A stretch of 64,000 bases of DNA from Cognatishimia sp. WU-CL00825 (GTDB taxonomy: Bacteria; Pseudomonadota; Alphaproteobacteria; Rhodobacterales; Rhodobacteraceae), in NCBI RefSeq assembly GCF_040364665.1, contig NZ_BAABWX010000009.1, positions 1-64,000 of the forward strand, read 5' to 3'. Below are positions 27,392 to 36,615 of this stretch, one piece after another. The translations under genes were made by a program, and so were the position numbers. The notes under the pieces are model-generated. The model ran no database searches. It had not been told where the DNA came from and was given only the letters and a program-made list of their open reading frames with translations. Each line of letters starts with the position of its first letter. Within the stretch, counting starts at the first letter, position 1.

Positions 27392-28764
27392 CCGCTGTTC
27401 CAAAGTATTCCAATATCGCGGTCATTGATATTGGCAAGACCAATGCAAAACTCGCACTGGTCGATGCCGAGAGAATGATTGAAATCGCTGTTGTAACGCG
27501 GCCCAACAGAATTTTGAACCAAGATCCATATCCGCAGTTTGACCTGGAAGGGCACTGGGATTTTTTGGTAGAAAACCTTGCAAAGTTCCAAGCCAGCCAG
27601 GGCGTGGATGCGATCTCCGTCACGACTCATGGCGCATCCGTTGTATTGCTCGACAAGGACGGAGAATTGGTAACGCCCATGCTCGACTATGAGCACGCGG
27701 CACCAGATGTACTGGCAGAAGACTACAACCGTCTGCGTCCGTCGTTTGACGAAACTGGCTCTCCGCGGTTGAGCGGCGGTCTCAATGTTGGAGCACAGCT
27801 GCACTGGTTGTTTCACTGTGATGTCGATCTACTAGATAAAACCGAACACATCATCACCTACCCGCAGTATTGGGGCTATAAGCTAACCGGTCATCTTGCC
27901 TGCGATGTGACCTCCTTAGGGTGCCATACCGATCTTTGGAACCCAATCTTGGGAGAGCCCTCTTCGCTGGTCAAAAAACTGGGGATCGAAGACAAGCTGG
28001 CGCCGGCGCGAATGTCGTCTGATGTTCTTGGAACTGTGACCCAAGAGGTTTCTGATCAAACTGGGATTCCAACGACGGTTCCGGTTGTGTGTGGTATCCA
28101 TGACAGCAACGCCTCCTTGGTGCCTTATCTCAAAGGCGAAGCGCGGCCTAATTCTGTCGTGTCCACTGGCACATGGGTCATCTGTATGTCGCTGAACGAT
28201 GGCCATGTGCGCTTGGATCCAACCAAAGATTGTCTGGTGAACGTCAACGCAGTTGGGAATGCCGTGTCTTCAGCGCGATTCATGGGGGGACGCGAATTTG
28301 AACTGGTGACGGAGGGGGTATTTGAACCACCAGCTCCAGAGGATCGGCGGGCCGTGTTGCAACAGGGGATCATGCTTCAACCCGCTGTGGTTGCGGAGAG
28401 CGGCCCTTTTGCCGGGAAGTCTGGCGGGTGGAACAAGCAACCGCAAACAGTTGGTGAAAGAAACTATGCACTTTCGCTTTATTTGGCTTTGATGACCAAT
28501 CATTGTTTGGACCTGGCTGGTGCAAATGATCCGGTTGTTGTTGAAGGGCCATTTGCGCAAAATTGCGACTACATTGAGACACTTGCCGCGCTTCGTGCCA
28601 AACCAGTTCACCTTTCAGATTCAGCGACCGGAACAAGTATCGGTGCGGCTATGTTGCTGCAGTCGTCAGACTCTCAGGTGTCTTTGAGATCATGTCCTGC
28701 AAGAAACGATCAAGACCTCCAAAAGTATTGCCAAAACTGGAAAGCGCTGACGTCTGAGAAATAG
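27388..28764 (+). CDS. rhaK: L-rhamnulokinase (FGGY family)
   Basis: A 458-residue FGGY carbohydrate kinase that phosphorylates L-rhamnulose at O-1. N-terminal phosphate motif: AVIDIGKTNAKLALVD. Further family segments are ISVTTHGASVVLLDKDGELVTPMLDYEHAAP, VPVVCGIHDSNASLVPYL and SVVSTGTWVICMS. In R. leguminosarum RhaK is also needed for rhamnose uptake by the ABC system, a coupling that may hold here (known there, inferred here). It closes the operon. Confidence 0.92.
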   Translation: MTAVPKYSNIAVIDIGKTNAKLALVDAERMIEIAVVTRPNRILNQDPYPQFDLEGHWDFLVENLAKFQASQGVDAISVTTHGASVVLLDKDGELVTPMLDYEHAAPDVLAEDYNRLRPSFDETGSPRLSGGLNVGAQLHWLFHCDVDLLDKTEHIITYPQYWGYKLTGHLACDVTSLGCHTDLWNPILGEPSSLVKKLGIEDKLAPARMSSDVLGTVTQEVSDQTGIPTTVPVVCGIHDSNASLVPYLKGEARPNSVVSTGTWVICMSLNDGHVRLDPTKDCLVNVNAVGNAVSSARFMGGREFELVTEGVFEPPAPEDRRAVLQQGIMLQPAVVAESGPFAGKSGGWNKQPQTVGERNYALSLYLALMTNHCLDLAGANDPVVVEGPFAQNCDYIETLAALRAKPVHLSDSATGTSIGAAMLLQSSDSQVSLRSCPARNDQDLQKYCQNWKALTSEK

Positions 28765-29293
28765 GCGTTCTGCAGGTAGGGCAAAGTTTCAACGGTATTG
28801 TCGCAGAGTTTTCCGGTTTCTTGCTGCGAGTTGAAGCTTTGCGCATTGTGAGCCCCTAGCGGTATGACAGCAGTAGCACGGCGTAACGCGAGCGGAATAT
28901 TGCCTGAACTCAAACAAAAATCCAATAAGCTTAGCCGCAGAAATAGTAACGATTAACAGCGACTCGATTGTTGCTCTACGGGATCGACACGGGTACTTCG
29001 ACGAAGAACACAAATGCGGCGGGACGTGCATCGTATTTGATCCGGATTCAACATAATATTGATTATGCGCTACATCCTCGTATTAAGGAGCGCGCTACCC
29101 TCGAAGGCAATAGGAATCGCGGTTCAAGTATCGCTCACACTGAAGTTCGATTTTGATATCTTGCCTAAAAGGTACTGAATCGTGTGGGCGCAGTTGTAGA
29201 ATTCGTTGATTGCCTTATTGCTTTGGTTGAGCAACAATAATCTTACTAATAGATCTGAACAATGATCGCATAATTTGCGAACGAAAGAGACCA
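28765..29293. other. Gene-free stretch after the rhamnose locus
   Basis: About 530 bases without a supported gene. Short open frames exist on both strands, but none has a ribosome site with a recognisable or compositionally convincing product. No clear terminator hairpin was seen directly after rhaK. The last 100 bases are AT-rich and should hold the promoter of the downstream LysR gene. Confidence 0.5.
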
Positions 29294-30268
29294 ATGGCGC
29301 GTCCCTCGGCTCCCAAAGACCTTAGCCTCAAATGGTTAGAGCTCTTCCAGATCTGCGCTCAACGCGGATCGCTGCAAGCGGCATCCGAAGAAACTGGACT
29401 GACGATAAGTACTGTTTCCCACCATCTGCGTAATCTTGAAGAGAATTTGGGCGTTGAACTGTTCAATCATACGCGCAGACCGATGGTTTTGACTCCCAAA
29501 GGGCAAGCTTTTCTAAGAAATATCGATGGCGCCCTGTTCGCCATTCGAAAAGCAAAAGCAGAGGCTTCCGCCGGGAATGTTGCTGAAGCGCGCTCTTTGC
29601 GGATTGGCACCATCGAGGATTTTGACAGCGATATCATTCCGGAGCTGGCTGTATTCTTGTCTGCTCGCATGTCTTCCTGCGAATTTCTGTATCACACAAA
29701 TTCGAGTCACAAGATTATCGAAATGCTGCGCAATCGGAAACTGGATTTGGGTATTTCAACGACGCCTGATGATAAGTTGCGCGACCTGCAAATCCGCCCA
29801 TTGCTGCGCGACCCCTTTGTTGTTGTGCTGCCGCGAGTGCCCCAACATTCGCTGACCGATATCGTCGACGGAAAAACAAAACTACCATTCTTACGCTTTT
29901 CAAATAACTTGATCATTGCCCGTCAGATAGAATCGCAAATGCGGCGATTGGGATTATCGTCATCCTCTAGCTTTGAGTGCAGCAATAATCAGACACTCAT
30001 GGCGATGGTGGCCGCAGGTGCGGGATGGACCATAACTACCCCATTGTTATTTTCACGGGCCAAGCGGTTTCAGCCAAAACTGAAAATGCACAGTTTCCCT
30101 GGTAAACGTTTTTCACGCACCTTGGCCCTTGTCGCAACACCAGATTGCGCTAGCTCGGTGTTGGAATTGGTTGACAGAAAAATGCGAAATTTGCTCAACG
30201 AACACGCTATCTTTCCACTGCACCAGAGCAGTCCTTGGCTGGCGCAGAGTTTTAATCTGGTTAACTGA
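29294..30268 (+). CDS. LysR-family transcriptional regulator
   Basis: A 324-residue LysR regulator. HTH: LKWLELFQICAQRGSLQAASEETGLTISTVSHHLRNLEENLGVELFNHTRRPMVLTPKGQAFL (about 11-75). A periplasmic-binding-like effector domain follows (LRIGTIEDFDSDIIPELAVFL onward). ATG with AAAGAGACC upstream. It reads toward the flavoprotein gene 165 bases downstream, its probable target; the effector is unknown. Confidence 0.87.
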   Translation: MARPSAPKDLSLKWLELFQICAQRGSLQAASEETGLTISTVSHHLRNLEENLGVELFNHTRRPMVLTPKGQAFLRNIDGALFAIRKAKAEASAGNVAEARSLRIGTIEDFDSDIIPELAVFLSARMSSCEFLYHTNSSHKIIEMLRNRKLDLGISTTPDDKLRDLQIRPLLRDPFVVVLPRVPQHSLTDIVDGKTKLPFLRFSNNLIIARQIESQMRRLGLSSSSSFECSNNQTLMAMVAAGAGWTITTPLLFSRAKRFQPKLKMHSFPGKRFSRTLALVATPDCASSVLELVDRKMRNLLNEHAIFPLHQSSPWLAQSFNLVN

Positions 30269-30433
30269 GATGGTCTATTTAGTTGAATTTTTCTTAACTC
30301 GATAAAACTCTCTCAGTCCTTAATTCGATTTTTTGATAAAATAAGTTTAATAAAATAGGAATACTGGCGGTATCATTGCCAACTGTCGCGAAATGCGGGT
30401 GTATCTTAGTCAAATGTCCTCGGAGACCCGGCT

Positions 30434-32869
30434 ATGAAATCTCGAACCAAAGTAGTTGTCATTGGTGGCGGCATCGCTGGATGCTCCACGCTCTATCACC
30501 TGACCCAAGAAGGTTGGAGCGATGTTGTACTTGTCGAACGCAACGAATTGACCAGCGGGACAACCTGGCATTCAGCCGCGCAGGTGACGAATTTTGGCAT
30601 GAATCAAACCATGGTTGGGCTCAAATCACACTCGATCAAACTTTATAAAGCGCTCTCCGAAAATCCAGAATACCCAATCAACTATCACCACGCTGATGGT
30701 GGCATTCGCTTGGCAAATACTGAAGCACAGATGCAAGGATATCGTCATTTCACATCAATGGCGCGTGGTATGGGCGTTGAGCTTGAGGTGATTGACGCCG
30801 CGGAATGCGCGCGCCGGCATCCGCTTATTTCAACATCCAATTTGGCTGGTGGTCTTTGGGACCCGCTTGACGGAGACATTGATCCGGCCCAACTGTGTCA
30901 GGCATTGGCGTATCATGCTCGCAAAGCTGGGGCCGAAGTCTATCGCAATACTCCGGTCACCGCGCTTATTCAGCACAAGGATGACACTTGGACGGTGCAA
31001 ACCGAACACGGTGAAATTGATTGTGACATCGTCGTTAACGCAGGAGGATATCGCGTCAACGAAGTTGGTGCGATGATGGGGGTGCATCATCCAGTGGCCT
31101 CAATGGAACATCAATATTTCTTAACCGAAGACATCCCCCAGATCGCTCATGCCGGTCACCGCATGCCTTTATTGCGTTGCCCGATTTCAGACTACTACTG
31201 CCGCCAAGAAAAGGGCGGCCTGCTGGTTGGTTTCTATGAACAGGATTGCAAGACTTGGGGCATGGACGGGATTGATCCGAATTTCGTAAATGCGTTGTGC
31301 CCGGACGATCTGGACCGTGTCATGAACGTCATGGAAGGAGCGTTTGAGCGCATGCCCGCTCTGGCTGAAACTGGCATTCGGTCAATTGTGAACGGTCCCA
31401 TCACCTACACCATCGATGGCGCGCCGCTTGTTGGCCCGATTCCCGGCAAACGCAACGCCTTTTGCATTATCGGTTTACGTGCTGGCTTAGGAGAAGGTGG
31501 CGGTCACGGCTGGTTACTGGCTCAACAAATTGTACATGGCGAAGCACAATATGACACTTGGTGCATCGACCCGCGACGGTTCGCTACCCACACAAATGTA
31601 GAATTGACCGCGCTGAAAGCCATCGAAGATTACCAAAACGAATTCCGATTTCATTTCCCACACGAACATCGCCCTGCGGGTCGCCCTGCCAAGACCACAC
31701 CCCTTACACCAATCCTAGCTGCCCAAGGGGCTGCGTTCGCCGTGGTAAATGGTTGGGAACGCATGGATTACATCAAGCCTAATTCAGATTTTCATCCCGA
31801 ACTTGGTTTTGACTTTGACGAGACCTTTGATCTTGTGCGGGCAGAGGTTCAAAACGTGCAGCAAAATGTGGGCCTTTGCGAAGTTAATGGGTTCAACCGC
31901 ATCGAGATAACCGGCTCAGACCGCCATGCCTTTCTTGAGCGAATGTTCTGTGGAGCAGTGACCAAGCGCGAGGGGCGCGTCGGCCTAGGCTATATGTTGA
32001 ACGCTCAAGGCATGGTCAAAGGCGAGGCTACATTCGCCAATTTGCCTGCCAGTGACCGCGGTCCAGAGCGCGTTTGGTTTGGGTCGGCCGCTGCGGCCGA
32101 ATTGCATGACATGGATTGGCTTCAACAGAATTTGCTTGACGACGAGGATGTGCAGATAAAATCATTGACCAACGATCAAACCATTCTGGTTCTTGCCGGC
32201 CCAAAGGCCCGCAAAGTCTTATCTGCTTGTGCTCGTGGCGACTGGTCCAAAACTGCCTTCCCCTGGCTCAGCGCCCGTGAATGCATATTGGGATTTGCGC
32301 CAGCAACGGTTCTCGGCGTCAGTTTTTCAGGTGAATTGGCCTATGAAATTCATGTACCAAATGCATCACTTTATGCGGTTTATCTCGCATTGCGTGCGGC
32401 CGGCGACGCTCATGGAATGAAATTGTTCGGTGCCCGTGCCGTAGACTCCATGCGCATGGAAAAAGGGTTTCTGCATTGGAAAGCTGATTTGCTGACAGAA
32501 TTTGACCCGTTGGAAACCGGCTTAGCTCGATTTGTCAAACTGGACAAAGGTGATTTTGTGGGCAAAGAGGCGTTGCTGCGCCGTCAGGCCAAAGGCGAGA
32601 ACAGAAAGCTTGTTACGTTGAAGATCGCTGCAAATAATGCGCCCGCCCAAGGGGGTGCTTCGCTGATGCATGCAAACAAAGTTGTTGGCACGGTCACATC
32701 CGGCGACTGGGGCCATCGTATTGACATGAACCTGGCCTATGCATTTGTAGAACCAGAATTTGCAGCCACAGGGAGCGAAATGCAACTGGATATGTTTGGC
32801 GATTTGGTTCCGGCAACAGTTATTGCAGCGTCACCCTATGATCCTAGTTTTTCTCGTATGCGTGGCTAA
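30434..32869 (+). CDS. FAD-dependent dimethylglycine/sarcosine dehydrogenase-like protein with GcvT domains
   Basis: An 811-residue two-part flavoprotein. Residues about 5-380 form a DAO-type oxidoreductase with VVVIGGGIAGCSTLYHL; the following SGTTWHSAAQV has the histidine that carries covalent FAD in dimethylglycine and sarcosine dehydrogenases. A linker domain (about 385-440) leads to a GcvT-like folate-binding C-terminal half (about 440-811) with GFNRIEITGSDRHAFLERMF, GLGYMLNAQGMVKGEATFA and SFSGELAYEIHVP. Such enzymes N-demethylate methylated glycines and pass the one-carbon unit to tetrahydrofolate. The exact methylamine substrate is not shown. GGAGACC ribosome site. It converges on the Lrp gene 13 bases away. 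Confidence 0.85.
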   Translation: MKSRTKVVVIGGGIAGCSTLYHLTQEGWSDVVLVERNELTSGTTWHSAAQVTNFGMNQTMVGLKSHSIKLYKALSENPEYPINYHHADGGIRLANTEAQMQGYRHFTSMARGMGVELEVIDAAECARRHPLISTSNLAGGLWDPLDGDIDPAQLCQALAYHARKAGAEVYRNTPVTALIQHKDDTWTVQTEHGEIDCDIVVNAGGYRVNEVGAMMGVHHPVASMEHQYFLTEDIPQIAHAGHRMPLLRCPISDYYCRQEKGGLLVGFYEQDCKTWGMDGIDPNFVNALCPDDLDRVMNVMEGAFERMPALAETGIRSIVNGPITYTIDGAPLVGPIPGKRNAFCIIGLRAGLGEGGGHGWLLAQQIVHGEAQYDTWCIDPRRFATHTNVELTALKAIEDYQNEFRFHFPHEHRPAGRPAKTTPLTPILAAQGAAFAVVNGWERMDYIKPNSDFHPELGFDFDETFDLVRAEVQNVQQNVGLCEVNGFNRIEITGSDRHAFLERMFCGAVTKREGRVGLGYMLNAQGMVKGEATFANLPASDRGPERVWFGSAAAAELHDMDWLQQNLLDDEDVQIKSLTNDQTILVLAGPKARKVLSACARGDWSKTAFPWLSARECILGFAPATVLGVSFSGELAYEIHVPNASLYAVYLALRAAGDAHGMKLFGARAVDSMRMEKGFLHWKADLLTEFDPLETGLARFVKLDKGDFVGKEALLRRQAKGENRKLVTLKIAANNAPAQGGASLMHANKVVGTVTSGDWGHRIDMNLAYAFVEPEFAATGSEMQLDMFGDLVPATVIAASPYDPSFSRMRG

Positions 32870-32882
32870 ACACTGGGCTTAT

Positions 32883-33350
32883 TCAGACCGCTGGGTAAAC
32901 TGGAGCGCTTTTGACAACATCATAAGAGATGCTGCTGTCTATCGAAGCGATACCACCAACGGTGTGTAATTTGTTGCGGACAAAGCCGTTGTAACCGTCG
33001 AGATCTGCCACCAAGACATGCAGCAAGTAATCTTGGGTGCCGGTCAGCAAATAACAGGCTTGAACTTCGTCCATCGACTGAATGCGGTGTTCGAAGTTTT
33101 CGACGCATGTCTTTGTGTGAGATTCAAGCTTGATCGAAATAAAGGCGAGGAGAGAAAGACCATATTGTTTGGCATCTATATCTGCGCGAAATCCGCGAAT
33201 GACGCCGGACTTCTCCAACAACCTGAGGCGGCGTAGACAGGGTGTCGCTGACAGACTTACGGCATCGGCAAGCTTTTGGTTGGAAATGCGCCCGTCTTTT
33301 TGCAGCACGCGTAGAATCTGCCGGTCCTTAGAGTCCAATTTGCGCGTCAT
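32883..33350 (-). CDS. Lrp/AsnC-family transcriptional regulator
   Basis: A 155-residue Lrp-type regulator. HTH: LDSKDRQILRVLQKDGRISNQKLADAVSLSATPCLRRLRLLEKSGVIRGFRADID (about 4-58), then an amino-acid-binding RAM domain with VQACYLLTGTQDYLLHVLVADLDGYNGFV. It is divergent from the methionine gamma-lyase gene 165 bases away and is its likely regulator, probably responding to methionine or another amino acid (inference). A run of nine G residues lies 10-19 bases upstream of the start codon on the coding strand. Confidence 0.88.
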   Translation of the reverse strand: MTRKLDSKDRQILRVLQKDGRISNQKLADAVSLSATPCLRRLRLLEKSGVIRGFRADIDAKQYGLSLLAFISIKLESHTKTCVENFEHRIQSMDEVQACYLLTGTQDYLLHVLVADLDGYNGFVRNKLHTVGGIASIDSSISYDVVKSAPVYPAV

Positions 33351-33360
33351 CTTGATTTCA

Positions 33361-33369
33361 CCCCCCCCC
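33361..33369. repeat. Homopolymer C9/G9 tract next to the Lrp start
   Basis: Nine consecutive C on the plus strand, read as G9 on the Lrp coding strand, 10-19 bases before its ATG. It occupies the Shine-Dalgarno region. Long homopolymers are slippage-prone and could tune or switch translation. Confidence 0.6.
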
Positions 33370-33514
33370 GGCTAGCAAACTTCGTATTAGCGTAATCATC
33401 TAATAATTTGTCAAATTATAGCATATTTGTCCAATAGAGTGATTGTTTCTAGGCGATTTTAAACAATACGTACATCTAAGTTGTGTCATTCTTTTAATAA
33501 CAAAGGAGAAGACG

Positions 33515-34720
33515 ATGTCCGACGCAATTCAAGATTTTTCAACGCGTGCCATTCATTTTGGGTATGATCCTCAGGCCAATCAGGGCGCGCTTGCGCCTCC
33601 TTTGCATATGACATCTACTTTTTTATTTGAAACTGCAGAAGCTGGTGGCGAAATGTTTGCGGGTGAACGCGCGGGCCATTTTTATACCCGCATTTCCAAT
33701 CCAACAAACGACCTGCTAGAGCAGCGCATCGCCAGCTTGGAAGGGGCCGAAGCGGGGCTTGCTTTGGCCTCTGGCATGGGGGCAATTTCCTCAACTTTGT
33801 GGACCCTGCTGTCCCCTGGCGATGAATTGATCGTCGATAAAACACTATACGGCTGCACATTTTCGTTCATGCAGCATGGGTTGCAAAAATTTGGTATCAA
33901 AATCACCCCTATTGATCTGACAGAGGCCACAAATCTTGAGTCCGTGATCAGCGACCGTTGCAAAGTCGTGTATTTTGAAACCCCAGCAAATCCAAATATG
34001 CGCTTGGTGGACATTGCAGCCGTTTCTGCAATTGCCAAACGCCATGCAGCCACTGTTGTCGTTGATAACACCTATGCCACACCTTATTTGACGCGACCCA
34101 TCGCATTTGGGGCAGACATTGTTTTGCATTCAGCGACCAAGTATTTGGGTGGTCACGGCGATTTGGTGGCAGGGTTGGTCGTCGGCCGTGCTGACATGGT
34201 TCAAGAAATTCGCCTCTTTGGTATGAAAGATATGACCGGTGCAGTGATCTCTCCGTTTAATGCCATGTTGGTGCTGCGCGGTATAAAGACCTTAGCCTTG
34301 CGCATGGAGCGTCATTGTCAGAGTGCACTTCATGTCGCGCAGGCGCTTGAAGCGCATCACAGCGTTGAAAAAGTGTATTTCCCGGGCTTGGAAAGTTTTG
34401 AACAACATGATTTGGCGCGGCGCCAAATGTCTGATTTTGGCGGTATGATTGCCTTTGAATTGTCGGGGGGGCTGGACGCGGGGCGCACCATGATGAACCG
34501 TTTGAATATGATTGGTCGTGCGGTGTCGCTTGGCGATGCAGAGACACTTATTCAGCATCCAGCCAGCATGACTCATTCAACCTATACACCAGAAGAACGG
34601 GCCGAACATGGGATCAGCGACGGGCTCATTCGCTTGTCTGTGGGGCTTGAGGGGCTGGGCGATATTTTGGCAGATTTGGAAAATGCCCTGCCGCCGCGAC
34701 ATGCGGTTGCTGTGGAATAA
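33515..34720 (+). CDS. megL: Methionine gamma-lyase
   Basis: A 401-residue PLP enzyme of the Cys/Met metabolism family. It cleaves L-methionine to methanethiol, ammonia and 2-oxobutyrate. The PLP lysine is Lys209 in HSATKYLGGHGDLVAG. Cys114 in LYGCTF aligns with Cys116 of Pseudomonas putida methionine gamma-lyase, a residue that separates these lyases from cystathionine enzymes. The tetramer segment ERAGHFYTRISNPT is intact. AAGGAG precedes the ATG at 33515; a longer frame to 33443 is leader. It is divergent from the Lrp regulator; a terminator follows. Confidence 0.9.
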   Translation: MSDAIQDFSTRAIHFGYDPQANQGALAPPLHMTSTFLFETAEAGGEMFAGERAGHFYTRISNPTNDLLEQRIASLEGAEAGLALASGMGAISSTLWTLLSPGDELIVDKTLYGCTFSFMQHGLQKFGIKITPIDLTEATNLESVISDRCKVVYFETPANPNMRLVDIAAVSAIAKRHAATVVVDNTYATPYLTRPIAFGADIVLHSATKYLGGHGDLVAGLVVGRADMVQEIRLFGMKDMTGAVISPFNAMLVLRGIKTLALRMERHCQSALHVAQALEAHHSVEKVYFPGLESFEQHDLARRQMSDFGGMIAFELSGGLDAGRTMMNRLNMIGRAVSLGDAETLIQHPASMTHSTYTPEERAEHGISDGLIRLSVGLEGLGDILADLENALPPRHAVAVE

Positions 34721-34763
34721 TGTCGCAAAGACACCTCTTAACTTAGTGCTTTAGCCTAACTGC

Positions 34764-34796
34764 ACTGCACCCAAACTTTGGGTGCAGTTTCGTTTT
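34764..34796 (+). terminator. Rho-independent terminator after megL
   Basis: Perfect 11-bp stem ACTGCACCCAA / TTGGGTGCAGT with a 3-nt loop (34764-34788), followed by TTCGTTTT. Confidence 0.85.
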
Positions 34797-34878
34797 GACC
34801 TTTGCCCGAACACGTGGATAACTGTAACGTCACCGCGCCTCTGCGCGCAGACAATGACAATACAGATTGGAAGCCTAG

Positions 34879-36615
34879 ATGCGCTATAGCCGCCGCGCCC
34901 TTGCGTTTTTGACCGTTTTGGCCGCTGCTATCGGTATTTTCTGGCTGTCATTCAACTATTTTCTATCCGAAGAGCAAGCCAAGGCGCAGGGCCGATTGTC
35001 TTTGTATCGCAGTACAGTTGTGGCAGAACTGGATCGGTTCTCACATCTGACCTATATTTTGGCACGCGACCCCTATGTCGTGGCCACTGCAGAAGGTGCA
35101 TCCACCGATCTGCTTGATGTCCGCCTATCGGCCTTTGCTGATCAGGCCGGATTAGATGCGATTTATCTGATGCAACCAGATGGGGTGACCATTTCGGCGT
35201 CAAACGCAAGGACCAATGGCAGTTTTGTGGGCCACAATTATTCTTTTCGTCCCTATTTTCAGGATGCTTCCGCCGGGGCTCAAGGGCGGTTTTATGGGAT
35301 TGGAACCACAACCGGTCTTCCTGGTTACTTTATCGCCGATGCTGTGCGGGACCCTCAGAACCAGATTGCGGGTGTCATAGCAATCAAACTTGATCTCTCC
35401 AAACTCGAAGAAAGCTGGCGCGTTGCCGGCGAGCAAGTTCTGCTGACCAACAAAGATGGTGTGGTGCTTTTGGCCTCAAACCCCGCTGTTAGATATCAAG
35501 TTCTGTCACCCCTAACGGACACGCAACGCGCAGACATCGACAAAGCGCGGCAGTTTACCGGTCAAGCGCTGTTGCCTTTGGATTGGTCGCAAACTGGTGA
35601 TGGGACCGCGACCATTGATGCAAAAGAACGTATGTATTTGAGGGCCGGTGACCTGCCACATGATTGGCAATTGCACTATTTTGCCGATCAGACTCAGGTG
35701 CGCACCCGCAGCTGGCTGGTGACCGGGCTTTTCACGATCTTGGCCTCTGCGGTGCTGATATTCACACAATTTCGCAAAACCCGGCAAATTGGGGCCGCCC
35801 TAAGGCGATCAGAAGCAGAAGAAGCGCAACTACGGCAGGCCAACGAACGTTTGGCAGTGGAAATCGAAGACCGGCGTACAGCAGAGCGGCGTTTGAAACG
35901 CACGCAGGACGAGTTGGAGCGCGCCGGACGTCTGGCCGCTTTGGGGCAGCTGTCTGCCTCGGTGACTCATGAACTCGGGCAACCAATCGCAGCGATGCGC
36001 AATCATCTGGCCGCGGCAGAAATGAGCCCAACAGGCCCCAAACGGTTGATGCCCCGACTGGCAGATTTGGTGGACCGCATGGAAGGTATCACGCGGCAGC
36101 TCAAATTTTTTGCACGCACCGAAGGTAACGGGTTTTCCCAAGTGGATCTGCGTCAGGCAATGCAAGCCTCACTCGCCCTGGTCGAGCCAAACTTGACGAC
36201 CAGCGAGACAACGCTGGACTTAGAACAGCCTGACGCGCCTGTTCTGGTTTTTGGTGACAAATTACGTCTGGAACAAGTCCTGACCAACCTGCTGCGCAAT
36301 GCGATTGATGCGATGCAAGACGAAGACCCGCGTCATATGCGCATTGCGATTGGCAGCTTCGATGGCATGGGCTGGTGTCGCATTCAAGACGAAGGTCACG
36401 GGCTTGGCGACGCAACCCTAACTGACCTACAAGAACCCTTTGTGACGACCCGCGAAAGTGGGCATGGTATGGGTTTGGGATTGGCCATTTCTACCAATAT
36501 CGTGGCAGAACACCACGGCAGATTAAGCGCACAGAACGGGCCAAGCGGTGGCGCGGAGTTTCGGGTTGAAATACCTTTGTACAAACCCAGCGAAGATAGG
36601 GATTTCCATGAGTGA
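34879..36615 (+). CDS. dctB: Sensor histidine kinase, DctB type
   Basis: A 578-residue membrane sensor. A first membrane helix (about 8-28) and a second (about 280-298) bracket a periplasmic PDC/Cache domain containing AIYLMQPDGVTISASNARTNGSFVGHNYSFRPYFQDA, typical of DctB dicarboxylate sensors. A coiled coil (about 310-350) precedes the H-box ASVTHELGQPIAAMRNH. The catalytic part has VLTNLLRNAIDAM (N box), DEGHGLG and GHGMGLGLAIS. The stop lies eight bases inside the response-regulator gene. The downstream TRAP operon is the probable target. The signal may be a dicarboxylate or another organic acid. Confidence 0.88.
   Translation: MRYSRRALAFLTVLAAAIGIFWLSFNYFLSEEQAKAQGRLSLYRSTVVAELDRFSHLTYILARDPYVVATAEGASTDLLDVRLSAFADQAGLDAIYLMQPDGVTISASNARTNGSFVGHNYSFRPYFQDASAGAQGRFYGIGTTTGLPGYFIADAVRDPQNQIAGVIAIKLDLSKLEESWRVAGEQVLLTNKDGVVLLASNPAVRYQVLSPLTDTQRADIDKARQFTGQALLPLDWSQTGDGTATIDAKERMYLRAGDLPHDWQLHYFADQTQVRTRSWLVTGLFTILASAVLIFTQFRKTRQIGAALRRSEAEEAQLRQANERLAVEIEDRRTAERRLKRTQDELERAGRLAALGQLSASVTHELGQPIAAMRNHLAAAEMSPTGPKRLMPRLADLVDRMEGITRQLKFFARTEGNGFSQVDLRQAMQASLALVEPNLTTSETTLDLEQPDAPVLVFGDKLRLEQVLTNLLRNAIDAMQDEDPRHMRIAIGSFDGMGWCRIQDEGHGLGDATLTDLQEPFVTTRESGHGMGLGLAISTNIVAEHHGRLSAQNGPSGGAEFRVEIPLYKPSEDRDFHE

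Noticed and set aside
28649..29156. Short open frames in the gap after rhaK
   Set aside because: No ribosome sites, no recognisable motifs, and several overlap on opposite strands.
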